Shown: positions 37,201 to 50,456, counted from the stretch's first letter. The stretch: DNA of 64,000 bases from Eucommia ulmoides (GCA_016647705.1 CM028325.1:29368474-29432473); one strand, 5' to 3'. Translations and numbers: made by a program. The notes: a model not told the origin generated them from the letters alone.

Positions 37201-38815
37201 CGACCAAATGATGCAGGTAGAGGAGGTGGAGAGCGAAGGAAGAGAAGGGCCTAGCATGAAGCATAAGAGTCTGTCTAGCTAGCCAAAGACGACTGCCTGC
37301 TAACTAAACCAAAACCAAGGGGGACAGAAAAAGAACCCTCAATTTGGTTGGAGCAGGCAAGTCATCCTTGGCTACCAAACCAAAGACTCTTGACCCCATG
37401 TAAGGCCTCTCCTCCTTTGAACTATCAACTATATACCAATGTTAGGCTATGATTTGGTTGAAGCCTACCAGTCTCTATTTATAGGTTTATACCCAATTAG
37501 CAACTAGATATAATTCAGAATCAATTATGGCATCTCTTAATCCAACAGTCAAATATAGCATCCCCCATCTCTATCAATTATAAATCCCCCTTTACGGCCA
37601 GCGTATGTATTTGCATCACCCTCTCATACGGAGGGTAATAGTTCGATTTCACTAGAAACCAAAACCAAAACAAAAACAAAAACAATTACACATATACCAA
37701 ACCCAAAACCAAAACCGTGAATTTTTAAGAAAATAGTTTTAAAATCGAACCGTTTAATTTTATGCAAAACAAAAACCATAAAACAATTAAGTTTTTTTAA
37801 TTTTATATGAAACCAAAACTACAGTGAAACCGAACCATTATTTTTATTGATAAACAACAACATAACTAAAATATCAGAAGAAATTATAAAAACCCCTAAA
37901 ATTAGCCCAATTAACCTATAACATATATAATAAAATAAATAAATAAAACAAAGGTAATATATATAATAAAAATATATCTAAAATGTCAGTTACGCAATTC
38001 GATTTTACGGTTGCTATCTCAAAACTAAAACCAAAACCAAAACAACCTTTGTTTTCAATTTCAAAACCAAAATTATTTAATTAGTTTCAAAACCGAACTA
38101 TTCAGTTTGGTTTAATTCGGTTACCACGTCGGTTCGGGTTAAATTGTTAACCCTATCCTCTCATTTCCAATAGAGGAATATGTTCCCTTGTTTCCATTTT
38201 GAGCACCTGCAAATGCACACACCTTTATGGTCTTCTTTCAGCAAATATACTCAGGAGACAGACAGAATTTCAACGCAGGAGAAAATTTCTTTTGAGTAAG
38301 CAACTTGCACTGAATCATATTCTTATTTGACCTTTACCTCCTTCAAAAGGGTGCCTGAAAATTGTATGGAAGCTGTGGGCAGCCGCAACTTTGCCTCCCT
38401 TCTCTTTCTCCACCAGTTGATGTGCATGTATATCACCATAACATGTAAAGTCGCATGCATTCTCGGTCGGCATTATGACTAAAGATCAAGTGGGACATCG
38501 AATTTGCACCAAATGTCAAGTGTGATATCAGAACACAATTTGTTGTTCATCTGATTTGATCTTTCACTCAAATGTAGAAAAATAGATGGTATGATTCTTC
38601 CCTGAAAAAAAGAAAAAACATGGTTATCTTCTTCTAGTCAGCCATGGATTCAATCACAAACTCTGTTTTTCATTCAAGTAACAATTCTACTAGCAATTCA
38701 ACGCACTTCCTGCACTCATTTGAATCATCAAGTGATTGGAAGAGTGACGAAATTGAAATGTGGTTAATTGTGGTGTAGTTGGTTGGACCATATCCTCTAC
38801 AACGGTTTGTCGCTT

Positions 38816-39235
38816 GTGTTACCTAATCCTAAGCTATACATAAAGCCTCAGACAATCCTCATCTTACAAAGTGTCTTTTGAGAGTGAGTTGGGCCTATTG
38901 GATTTCTATATGGTATCAGAGCTAGAATTCTTGTTTGATGTTGGGTGTGTTGAATCCGACATCGATGTTGGGCCCCCCGATATCCATTCGTAGTGATTTG
39001 TCAAAAAGTCCACCTTGCATGTGAGAGAGCGTGTTGAATCTCACATCAATGTTGGGCCCTTCTCCTGATATCTGTTTGCAATGATTTGTCAAAAAATTCA
39101 CCCTACACGTGAGAGGGCATGTTGAATCCCACATTGCTTGTGTTACCTCATCCTCAGCTATACGTAAAACCTCGGGCAATCCTCATCTTACAAGGCGTCT
39201 TTTGAAAGTGAGCAAAGCTCCTTTGGATTTTTACA
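38816..39235 (+). mobile_element. TRIM (right block), 5' LTR start deleted
   Basis: Same TRIM as at 28,488, but the first ~13 bp of the 5' LTR and part of the left target duplicate are missing. The primer site TGGTATCAGAGC is intact here (about 38,910-38,922). The 3' LTR is 39,120-39,235, followed by the target duplicate GTTTT. Confidence 0.85.
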
Positions 39236-39677
39236 GTTTTAAATGTTTAATACTTTGAAATTGAAAATGTTTGAACTTACATAAATATGACAACTGGGCG
39301 CATGCATTGTGGGGGAGATTGAGTTCCGAATGCTCATCCATAAACTTCTCAACGATGTGCCATGCCAATCTCAAAGAGCAGTTAAAATATATTGCTGTGT
39401 ACAGAAGTAATCCATACGCAAATCATGGAGAAAACATATAGAACTCTTGCAAGGTCCGAAAAATATAATTGCAATTCATATGAATGATCCTCCCAACAGC
39501 ATAAACACTCTAGATTCAAATTATTTCCACACATTAATTGAGGGAATACTATTGCCTACCACATAATATGACTGGACAGATGAAATCTCCTTCTCTTCGT
39601 TAGGCTTTGTAACAATTCTCTTGTGTCCTTCGAATTCTCTCATGCAAATATCTTTAATTTTGGAACACAGTTAACCA

Positions 39678-39952
39678 TTACCTCCTCAAGGATGATAGAG
39701 AGAAACCAGGTATGAATTCATTCGAAGGCAGACAACCCATGTTTGCAGACTCCAAGGTTTTAATCACCTCTTTTGTTTGGGATTCTAGCATGTAAACTTC
39801 ATCGACCTGATTCTTTTTTACCCATTCTTCTACATTCCTGCATAAAACTCAATTTTCACACTTGACATAACAGAAAAAAGAGAAAAATGTACTAACTGAA
39901 ATTCATAAAAATTTGAAAATTCATTAAATCCTAAACACAAGTTTCTTAATTG

Positions 39953-39986
<34 letters not shown>

Positions 39987-42900
39987 AGATATTAATGATC
40001 ATCATGAACATGTTTTCTTTGAAAGTTGAGAATTGTATATCTTTAGTCAAAACAAATCTGTGGTCGATAATAATTCGAATTGACAATATAAGTCACGTTT
40101 CTTAGCTAGCATTTTCCTGAAATCCAGCAATCACATTGTTAAAGATTGTAAACTAGAGAAACAACATACAATAGTTCAAGATCAAGACAAGAACAAATAG
40201 TAATATTAATAATAGGTATTTTGTGGGCCATCTAATGACCAATATGCCCTTTATTTCATTTTGACTGTCACACAACTCTCTGACAAAGTTTGGCAACCTT
40301 TTAATTGACCTAATGAGCAAAGTTTGGCAACACTACGTTTACATTTAGAACACAGGATTCGGCATGGGATTAGAATGACCATGGGAATGATTAATCTATT
40401 CCTATGTTTGGTACATGAGATTAAATTACATACCCATTATCAATAATTTCCTAATCCCACAAAACATGGGATTAACCACTACCAAGATAAACTTTGTAGT
40501 AGTTAATCATAATTACATGAGATTAGGTTTTAATCATTTATCGGCCAAAAAATGCGACCAAACACTAACCAAATATTGGAATTAGAATGAAATTTAATTA
40601 AATTACTATTTACTCTTTGAATTTCTAACAAATATATCCCTTAATTTATTTATTTTTAAATTTTTACACTTCCCTCCCCCGTCCTTCCTCCCTACACGAT
40701 CTTCTCTCTCATATTCTAATTAACCCCCCAAGTCCCCACCGGTACCATCACCTCGACCCTCGGTAACACCACTGCCCACGCTCCGTCGGCCCCCACCCCC
40801 AATCCACCGCCTCCCTCTTCTTCTTCTTCTTCTTCTTCTTCTTCTTCCTCCTCCTCTTCTTCTTTTCTCTCTCTTCTTGACATACACAGACGTGCGCGCA
40901 CGCACACACACATATATATCTTATTTGAAACTTTATTTGGTTTATGTTCAAATATTTTTTATTTTAAAAAATTATATGTTTTTCAAGGGGAGACTTTATT
41001 GTACAAATGCATTCCATTCCTGATTTATTCTCAACATTAATCAAACATTGGAATGGAAATGGTCATTTCAATACCACATTTAATTCCTTTTGTCACTAAA
41101 CATAGGAATGGTAATAACCATTCCATTCCATTATCATACTAACTCCAATCTTATTATCATTTCATTCCATTACCATACAATCTTCAATCCTATTATCATT
41201 CCATTCTATTTTAGGGTACCAAAGGCAGCGTTAGTGTTTTGTTGCACATAATTGAAGCTTTGGAATCGAAATTGAATTTGTAAATGAACGCATGAAAAAG
41301 TCCAAAACTTTACATGCATTCATTTCAACTTCCAATTCTTCGCTTTCAGTTGCGTGCTTCCAAACCGCACGCTCCATGATTGTAAAACCAGTAAAACAAT
41401 TTTAACAAGCTTTTCCATGCCTTTTTATACACAAGGAACAAAGATAAATGATCGCGCAGAAGGTCAGACTTGAGCAACTAACCTCAACTGAAATTCAGTA
41501 CTCTTACTGCTGTCAGAAAATAGCACCTTGATGATAGGATACATATCTATTCTGCCAACTGGATCCTTGGTGCACAAACAATAACCAGAACAGCACCAAG
41601 AATTCGGGTTTAAGAGGACAATTTGCATCATAGGAGATTTAGTTTGCAAGTCCCTAACAACAGTACGAAATGATAATTCGTCTTTTGCACTTTCAAGCAG
41701 CTGACTTGTGAACATCCTCTCCAAAGTGTAATTCCTGTCAAAGATGATCATGTATGTTGGTGATGAATTTCATGTACAAATGTAAGACTATCTCATATAA
41801 TTTAAAAGATGAAGATTTTGTTAACAAAAGGATGGGGTAATCAACATAAAATACAATAAAATAGGATGAGGAGAAAAGAAGGAAAGAAGAAGAAAATTTT
41901 AAAAAATAAAATAAAAAATCCATAGCTAAAAAAACTTCCAAGTTCGCTTAGCATGAAAAAGAAAAAGAACTTGTATCTTTACTTTCCCTTATTTTCCGGA
42001 TTTTTCAATACCAAAGATTTATAAGAGAAAATTAACCAGGCATTGCTTTCAAAAGGAGAATGCAGAAGCTCATAACCATCCACTGTTCCAATGTCGATAT
42101 CAGACAAACATAGACCTACTCAATCGGACCAATCCCAGGGGGCGTACACTTCCATATTAAGAGAAATTGATAACACAAAAATACAGTTTTATAATTCAAA
42201 ATAAACACCTCCAGACCAAGATTGCGCAAGAATATTGCCATCATTATCACATTAAAATTTCTTCTAAAGTCATACTTTCCTACTCCTAAAAATATGGGCC
42301 ATAGACAGCAGCGTTTACATATATATTGTATATACATAATCCAACAATCAAGTTCAGAATATTTGGCCCTCCTTGATATATTATTATATCTTTGCTGAAT
42401 TAAAAGCCAATGCATCTAAGTCGACACCTGCAACCCCAACAGTTTATCAAAAGCTTAAACAACTTGCCCAGGAAAAAAAAATATGATTAGAAAAAGAAAA
42501 AAGAAAAAAAAAGAAACTGCAGGTCAAAGCACAATATTTTGTGGTAATGTTGCTTGCCTGAAAAAATCACTTGATCCGCCAACTGGCAAACTTGTTGAAA
42601 TGTAACATTTAAACAATCTAACTCCATTGTCAAATGGTGAACGACCATTAATGCAAGGGTATGCTCCAAGAAGACATGAGCATTGAGGGCATAAAAATTC
42701 AATCCACTGAACATCTTTAGAGAGATTGGACGATCTCTCCATGAAGGCGTTTCCAAGAAAGCCATTTAGGAAACTTTTCTTACATGCTTGGAGCTCAATT
42801 TCTGTTCCAGGCTTTCTCTCTCCGATAGAAGTTTCAGATGAACTATGAGTGCAGCATTCAGGATCGTGGTGTTGAATATGGTATCTTGTATTTGTGCCAA

Positions 42901-45271
42901 ATCCGGTTAACGTCGGTAGACTTTTGGTGATCTCCATTGCTGAAAACATATCAGATATATTACAATCATTATCTACGGTTTCAACAACTTCATCCTCTAG
43001 TTTGGAATCAGGTTTATCTTCCTTGGGAAAAGAGCAGCTCGCTTTTCCATTTGCATCCTGCATCTTTTGACTTTGATTGGCGGAGGAGTCATTTGCTACA
43101 AGTTTAGTATCAACTTCAGTCACATAATGGCCACTATCATGATTCACTTCAGGCAAACAGTTTCGGTTAGCATCCCAGTCAGGAAATATACATCCCAAAA
43201 GGTCATCCTTGCAGATAACAACAGTTGTCGTACTAAATAGGCATACACCTGATGCACACGTATATGCATTTGCATAACTGGTCACCAGCTTTTCGCTAAT
43301 ACCTCCAAATGAGCAACAACAAGATCCAAACCAGTTGTCAGCTACCTCTCGCCAGTTGACTGATGGCATTTCCTCAAAAAATCTGCAGTTTTTTAGGCAA
43401 CAAAAAGAATGAAGAAATGTTCAAAGTCTACTCAAGAAAAAGAAAAAAGAAAAAAAAAAAAAAAAAGAACTCTGATTTCATGGCCAGGGCATTTACCCAA
43501 TCATTAGATCAAACAACCATCATATGATGTCATAACCATAACCGTAACCGAATAAGAAAGCTTAGGGACCAATGGAAAAGTAAAGAAACATATATGAGGA
43601 AGTAAATAAAAATAGGTACATATAAAATTATCAAAATTCTAATACGAATATCATTGATTGAGCGACCCCCAGCAGCAATAAAGCATGACAAGAAATACGG
43701 CAAGAAGTAACAAGCAAGAAAATGCATCTACCTTAAGGATCTCGTCAACTTAGTTAAGCAGTTCCTGCAGTAGAAGTGCACCCCGTAGCTGGAAGAAAGA
43801 TTTTTAAGATCTGAAAAAGAAAATAAAAACAGGTAAGAAACTAAACGCATCACTTTCCGAGTTAATTCAAATTTGAAAAATTGATCAGTAACAAGTGAGG
43901 AAAAAACATGTATATGAGGTACATTGAAGTATAAAATCGGAGAGTAGAATGCAATTCAGATATTCAATTCTTAGTTCCAAAAAAAAAAAAAAAAAAATCA
44001 ATTCTGACATTTGGGATCTCATTGATAAATTGGTTCCTAAATATCAAACGGATTAGAAGTATTTAAGAAAGTAAGAGAAATTTTTTGTGATGGCCCTTCA
44101 CTATAAGTCATGGGTCATGGGTTGTAATGCACAAGCTCCCATAAAATAGAAATCGAAGTAAGAGAACAGGCAACAACCCTTCTTAACTCTGTAATCTGAC
44201 GCCAACAAAGTCTAGCATACAAGAAACTTGATCATATCAAACATTTCATGTCAGATGCGAAAGCAAAGGAATTCCGGCAGCAGTAAAGGAATAATGTCCA
44301 CTAAAAGGTTTCACTAAAGTGAGGAGATTTCTTAACATTTATAGATTCAAGCTCATGCATCCATTTAAACCAGTTGAGTTAAAAGAAAAAAATGAATCAC
44401 TTAACGAATTAAAATCTGTTGATAATCGAATAATACAGAACTCAAGATCCAACTATAGAAAATCATTCATGACATGCCATATCATGGTATGGCATGGCAT
44501 GTCAGAGAAAGGAGTAATCACTTGTAACACTAGTGAATTCCTAGAGAAAAATAAAGAGAAGTTCACTAGAACTCGTGCCCAGAAATGCGAAGCTTACCGG
44601 ATTACCGTTTTCGAATGGTAAAGATTTTCGATAGATAAGTGAAAATGTCGAGAGTAGAAAGTATGGTTAATATTAACTTTTTCATTGCTAGCCATTTTCG
44701 TAAGATATAAACCTCTAGATATGTAACAACAAAAGGTTCGAGAATGAGAAAGCAATATCAGAATACATCCAGAGAGCTACAGAAACAACAATATCTGCTC
44801 ACCAGAATCCTCAGAACGCGGATCAAATTCATCCATGAACGCCTTCTGCGCAGAATTCCCATCTTCTTCAGATAAATTTAGTACGGCGTCGAAATTGGAA
44901 ACGAGAGGGTGATCAACAGATAGAAGGAGAACCATCTTAACCTCAATGTGATCATCCAATGCTCTAACATTAACCGAGGACTCGGCGTCTATCAAAACCC
45001 TAGGAATCGGAACCTTAAGCGAAATATCGACGTCGCCCTCGGAAAAGCTCACCATCAGTAGCGATTGTGCCATTACCAAGTCGACTTTGATGCCGGTACA
45101 CTGAGTCGAAGGATTGACATCGGGATTGAAAAGGAATAACCGGAGGTTTGGGATCTGAGATTGGGTTTCCCATGTGAATCGCCAGTACCTGGGGTTTCCG
45201 GCGGCACGAAGTTCAGACGGCGACATAATTTCGATTTTGATTTTTCCTGAATTTGTGCTTTCGGTTTGCAT
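39678..45271 (-). CDS. UBE3D-like E3 ubiquitin ligase (E2-binding protein, HECT_2 family), five exons
   Basis: Exons on the minus strand: 45,271-44,803; 43,810-43,732; 43,382-42,558; 41,734-41,483; 39,837-39,678. Together they give 1,785 bp, 594 residues and a stop, with every junction in phase. Introns 1, 2 and 4 are GT-AG; intron 3 (42,557-41,735) is GC-AG, with donor CAG|GCAAGC. Landmarks are RYWRFTWETQSQIPNLRLFLFNP (45-nt downstream start region), FYCRNC in exon 2, WFGSCCCSFGG and LCPQCSCLLGAY in exon 3, RNYTLERMFTSQLLE and SWCCSGYC in exon 4, and EEWVKKNQVDEVYML and SLSSLRR in exon 5. The human relative UBE3D binds the E2 UBE2C and acts as a HECT-like E3; the plant role is inferred. The start may instead be the second Met (45,226, MSPSEL, 579 residues), which is nearer the family start. 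Exon 5 lies inside the duplicated block. Confidence 0.88.
40370..41225. repeat. Repetitive DNA inside UBE3D-like intron 4
   Basis: The edges carry ATTAGAATGACCATGGGAATG-like and CATTCCATTC-rich sequence in mirrored form (GGAATGG near 41,050 and 41,108, CCATTCC near 41,131-41,205). This is typical of a decayed DNA transposon. It includes a (CTT)n run at about 40,815-40,865. No gene was seen. Confidence 0.5.
41256..41375. mobile_element. MITE-like imperfect inverted repeat
   Basis: Starts TTTGGAATCGAAATTGAATT and ends with the near reverse complement, ...CGTGCTTCCAAA. The two arms pair imperfectly over about 45 bp each. It sits in intron 4 of the UBE3D-like gene. Confidence 0.5.
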
Positions 45272-45483
45272 TTGGCGGTAATATCTGAAGCGTTATTGGG
45301 CTCCGTAGAATTTGAAGTCCACCTTCAGTTTGGGCTAGCATTACGGCCAGGCCCCATCACTTTATCCGGCTATGCAACGCGACGTTGGTTCAACCGCCAA
45401 AGCCCGAGTCCACCTTATGTTATTGGGAAAATTTCCCAAAAGTCTCGGTAATGAGATGAATCTACTAGATCACCCAATAAGTT

Positions 45484-45528
<45 letters not shown>

Positions 45529-46914
45529 GCACAATATAATCTTCCATTTAGCATTATAAGTTACCAAAAAATCCTAATTTCAAATTTGAAATTTCTCTGG
45601 ACAATTTTACCTTTCCACATTTACAGCTAAACAAAAATTCAATCGCCCCTGCACAGCCGCTCCTCGACGTCTCCCCGCCGCTGCATAGCTGCTCCTCGTC
45701 ATCCCTACACAGTCGCTTGTCGTCGCCCCCACCTTCCCGATCTAAAAAATCAGATCTAAAAAACAATATGTTGATTTCTACTGTAGATGCAAGTCTCTTT
45801 TTCAGAACACGAACAATTCGAGAGAAGAATTTTCGCAGCAAATCGAAGAGATCGATGATCGCTCTAATCGTTAGTCCCCAAATTGTTGATCTTTATTATA
45901 ACTGAGTCGATTTTTCCGACGTTCTAAAACCCTAGAGCAAGGACCGACGAGCCAAAAATTCGGGTTCAAGTTCGACAACAATCACTAATTTCTCTCCATG
46001 ATCGCTTTCCGTTGGGGCTAGCACCATTGATCAGAAGTTCGTAACCGTCGTTTAGTTGGGTAATGGCATAACTTACGACGTGAGCATGCAAGGAAAACTA
46101 TGGATGGTTTCAATTAGAGATAGAAAGGGTAGAGAGAGTATAAATTTTGGTTGCTGATATTTGAACTTAATAGATTTCTTAATAATTATAGTTTGAACTC
46201 TTGAATTGAACACAACAAATGAATTTTTTGTTAAATATAACACGAACATAATTTTTGTGTTGGATGGAGTCATACCTACAATTGGAAGCAATAGCAGCAA
46301 GGCCATCGATAGTAAAAAAAATTGGGAGTAATTTAGGACTAATTCCAACGATTTCATAATAAACCAAAAAATCTCAGAACACATTTCCCATGCACCGAGC
46401 AGTCCCCAAATTCATAGCCACAGAATTTCCATTGATAAATTTACCCTTACTAGATTTGCGGCAGTGAAGATTCCATAATTAATCAGTACTCATTTACGAA
46501 ACACATTCCATAAATAACAAATCATGCTAACTTTCCATTTTGCATTTGATTTCAAAAATTCAAATTCAAAGAAAAACGTTGTATGCTAGCTGATAGGGGG
46601 ATTCTTTTTCGAGCCTTTTTCGAGCCTTTAACAAAGAAAAACATGAGCAATGAACACACAATTAATGAATCATTCGGAGTTGAACAACATCAGGTAACAA
46701 TTATGTCGAATGATTTGCAGTAATTGTAACGTTCATCATCAGTTTCGATTTCATAGTTAGGATTTATACATTGTCAAGAAGATGAATAGCCTTAACGTAT
46801 ATAGAAAAAAGTGTTTTGTGATGACTCAAACTTTATCGAATTGTAGATGTACACACAAAATAATACGCATGCAAACAGAACACATCATGTTTAGCAATAT
46901 ATATGAGCAGTATC
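45272..46914. other. Intergenic, no gene supported
   Basis: Contains a ~39-base T run (about 45,488-45,526), a CT-rich stretch (45,620-45,750) whose ORFs look compositional, and AT-rich DNA. It lies between the UBE3D-like gene start and the MULE. Confidence 0.5.
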
Positions 46915-47165
46915 AACGATGCATATATACGATATAGTTGTTTGTTTGAAGATTTATCATGTTACATTCAACACGCCATTCATATATGATGTGTGTACGT
47001 TATAGTTGTTGTATGAAAATATATCATGTTACATTCAACACATTATTCATACATTTAACACGACATTTAAACATTAACAGTAAATCATTAGGTCATATTA
47101 CATTCAACATCTATACATTACGTTGATGTTACATTCAACATTCATTTTTTAGTTGAAATAATGTG
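46915..47165. repeat. Array of TTACATTCAACA motifs left of the MULE
   Basis: At least six copies of GTTACATTCAACA or close variants lie in 250 bp. A matching array flanks the far side at 57,960-59,110. This suggests the arrays are subterminal repeats of one large DNA transposon. Confidence 0.6.
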
Positions 47166-47213
47166 AAAATACATTGACGTACACACGATTGTTGTTTTCA
47201 TACATTCGGTAGG

Positions 47214-48351
47214 ATGCAGTTTTCTATTGCATTGCTATGCAAACATGAGGAGGTGACAACCATGTTGAGGGTGAGAAATGACAACAATATTAGTGAGCTA
47301 TCTAAGAAAATTGTCAACAAACAACCAGAGCTATCTAAATACAAGTTTGATTGTCATATGTGTTGCATGGACACCGCAATTGCATGTTTGAGGATCAAAA
47401 CGATTTTGAAGGAATGTTGTTCCTAACTGAGTATATGAAGATTGAGTTTTGTAGATATGCATTCAAAAAAGATCGAATGATTCAAGTGGATCGAATGGTG
47501 CTTCGACAAGTGCAGTTGTTCTTGTTAACAGTATTGGTAGCGACAACAACGAGAATGAATTGGATTATATAGGTTGTTATGACAATATAGTGCAATGAAA
47601 TAATGACATATTACTATTGTCTGCTCAGCAAGCTAACAATATTCAAGAAGAGGGATAAAAATTAAGGAGCAGAATAAGTGAGTTTTGCAACGTGTTGAAG
47701 AAATTTGCAATTGAGGTGGGCTTCAACTTTTGTTATTTGAAAAATGACAAAGTGTGCATAACAACTGCATGTGTATTAAGGGAGGAAAAGAATTGTCCAT
47801 GGTTCATGCACGGACTCGTGGGGAGTGAAAATAGTTTATTCTACATTCAGAATTTAGTAAATGAACACACGTGTGGGGGCTACTTTTCGCATAAATAAGA
47901 ACAAACGAAAGAGTTCTGAGATCATATCGAGCTGTTTGGTCAATGATGTGCGCGCAAACCTGAAAACGCTCCCTGTAGATGTTGTCGATAACTTCAGAAG
48001 ATAATATGAACTAGAAATATCGTATCGCAATGCGTGGCTTGCTGTTGAAAAGGCTCTGAATGATGTATTTGGGGATTATTCATCATCGTACAACCAACTA
48101 CGATGTGATATTGATAAGTATAGACAAACAAACCTTGGGAGCCATGTTGTATTGGATTACGACGATGAAATGAGACATTTTAGGTGAATATTTGTTGCAT
48201 TTTAGGCATGCATTCACAGGTTTCGATTTTGCCGACTAATGGTGTTCCCAGATAAAACATTTCTTAATGGTCGATAAAAATGAAAATCTAGTAGTTGCAA
48301 CGATGAAGGACAACAACCAAGGTATTTGTGATTTTATACAATAAGTAAATA
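47214..48351 (+). pseudogene. Mutator-like (MULE) transposase, N-terminal half (broken)
   Basis: The clearest part is 47,692-47,898: an FAIEVGFNFCYLKNDK to CPWFMHG to VNEHTCGGYF block. This is the MuDR-type N-terminal DNA-binding domain (PF03108 style, with its Cys/His pattern). Further on, about 47,940-48,290 translates, with stops and shifts, to the linker before the DDE core (CIHRFRFCRLMVFPDKTFLNGR). The frame is cut at 48,351 by the LTR element and resumes at 55,081. MULE transposases cut and paste DNA; this copy is dead. Confidence 0.75.
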
Positions 48352-48356
48352 GATGT

Positions 48357-50455
48357 TGTTGATCCTAAGATTTTGATGAATAATTAAGTATTGATGTTTT
48401 GGTGGAACTAATGTTTAATTGAGTGTTTCAGAGATTTAAAGTTCCAGTGATGAAGACGTCAAATTGAATAGATGCTAAATGAAGATATCAAGATGATGAA
48501 GAGTAATTAAGAGTTTGAAGAAATTAGGGAAAACAACCCAGGTAAATCTTAAATCTTAATATTCCATTTAGGAACACACATACGACACAAAATGAATTTT
48601 ATCTTTTATGTGTATTTTGGGTAAGTCAAATTATTCGCTCCTATGTGAATTGAAAAGAAATAATCTTGAAAGACTAAAATGAAATATAAGAATATTAGTG
48701 GAGTTTATTTAAGAGAGAAAATTGATAAATGGGTAAAATCGTAAAAGAAAGTGAGTAAAAAACGAGATCAGAGAAAAGATCCAGAAGGGAGCAGTTGACT
48801 GAGAAGTTGACCGGCCAATGGTGGCTGAACTTTCTAAATTAAAGAGTCGACCGACAGGTTAACCGGTGAAAACAACTGAACTCTCTGAATCGAAGAGTCG
48901 ACCGAGCGGTCGACTGATGAACTGCATAGGCTACTCCTTGAATCGTCCAGTAGACTGGGCAGTCGATTGAGTGCTCTGCTTCAGGATATTGTTTGATCCA
49001 AAATTATATCTAAAAATAGCTATTTTTTGTTAGGATTTGAGAGAGATTTAAGAGATTTGGTGATATTTAAGATATGGTTCATCTATTGTTTAATTCCTAT
49101 AGTTTGGTACTTGGAATTAAAGTGTTTTTCAAAATGGTCCTTTTAATACTTCCTATCTTTTGGAATTAAGTTTAAAAATTCTTTTGAGGGACTATATTGA
49201 ATATTTTGAAAGTTATTATTAAGTGAATTATACCTTAAATGAAAGGTATCAATATATGGGATCTATTGGTGATTTTAAAAGATATATCTTGTGGAAACTA
49301 ACCGTTATAGGGCTTATTTCATATACTTATAAAAAGACCTGCAGATTTCATAATGAAGCAACACTACATTAAGAATTATTCAGTTCACAAGCTTTTATAA
49401 GAGTCATCATTCTGATATTTATTTTGGGGGATCAAATTGTGATATCAATTGTTGAGGTGTTCTTGAGTTAAATCACTAGTTGAGTAAGCGTCACTAATTT
49501 GAGCTGTCCAACGTTTCAATCTATTATTCTACGGTGTTATTTGGGTGAGATCTTTCCATTTATATTCTTTCATTGCATTATTTGATTATTGTTTGGAAAT
49601 TGATCTTAAAAATTATTTTTGATTTTTGAAGAAAATATTTTTACAAATAATTTCTTGAATCTGATTACGTGCTCTAATTTGCTACCCATATATTGTTAAA
49701 ATCATATTTTTGTATCTCATGTTTTTTTATTACTAGTTGGGATATTAATTGAGTAATTGTTTATCTGGGGTGATAGAAGCTCCGAGTGAGATTTACTACT
49801 TATCAATTTGTGTATTGGTGAGTTGTGACGGGTTAAATATCATTGAGGGATATTTAATTAAGGGTAGCTAGGTTTCAGTCTCCTTCTGTAAAGAGATTGA
49901 GGTATTAATTCTTGCTGAATAGAATTAGTGTGAGTGATTTGTAAATATTCTATCCTTACTTGAAAAAATGATAGTTGGAGTGTTTTGTGAGGTTTTGATT
50001 ATTGAGCCATAGTAATAAAAAGAATTAGGTTAATCTTTAACCTATAAAAAGATAGGTTATTCTTGAACCTGTAAAAAGTAGAAGTTCTTCCTTAGCCCGT
50101 GAAAATGATATTGTAAGATTGATTTTGAGCCTGTAAAAGAATCGGTGTGTGAGTTTGGTTCCTACCTTTAAAGGAATCTTGAGAATTAGTAGATGCGAAT
50201 CTCTGTGGGGCCTCGGAGGACTAGACTAGCCAAGAGTAGCTTGGTGAACCAGGATATATCTTAGTGTGCTGCATAATTAATTTGTTTGTTTTTATTGTTT
50301 GGGTGTGCACTTGATTGATAATATTATTCCGCTGTTTTATAAAGATAATAATTAATTTAGGCTTAAAATTAATTATTTGATTTATCAAGTTTTATTCTGA
50401 TATATTTTTTAATTACCCAATTCTCCCCCCTCCTGGGTATTCTATTGGTCCAACA
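48357..50455 (+). repeat. 5' LTR of the gag-only element
   Basis: 2,099 bp. It carries a block at about 48,795-48,985 with paired GTCGAC-like motifs, and short repeats of the form 'ggttatTCTTGAGCCTGTAAAAA' at 50,030-50,150. Confidence 0.92.
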
Positions 50456-50456
50456 A

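Larger units (their letters stand above)
34368..40413. repeat. Right copy of the ~6-kb direct segmental duplication
   Basis: Collinear with 24,095-30,114. It abuts the complete UBE3D-like gene, so this copy keeps the ancestral right-hand neighbour and is probably the original place. Differences include the rebuilt dehydrin gene, a ~13-bp loss at the start of the TRIM, and small indels throughout. Confidence 0.92.

Noticed and set aside
40716..40951. Glu- or Arg-rich ORFs in three minus-strand frames
   Set aside because: They are produced by the CTT microsatellite at about 40,815-40,865.
41464..41482. Ending the UBE3D-like protein at the stop after exon 4 (VAQV)
   Set aside because: A good GTTAGT donor lies just before it, and the exon at 39,678-39,837 joins in phase and gives the expected C-terminus.
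42045..42115. A ~70-bp open minus-strand stretch in UBE3D-like intron 3 that reads like protein (DIDIGTVDGYELLHSPFES)
   Set aside because: Exons 3 and 4 already join in phase across it and restore the family sequence; no splice sites clearly bound it.
45554..45841. A 95-codon minus-strand ORF upstream of the UBE3D-like gene
   Set aside because: It comes from CT-rich DNA, has no recognisable domain and no sign of conservation.
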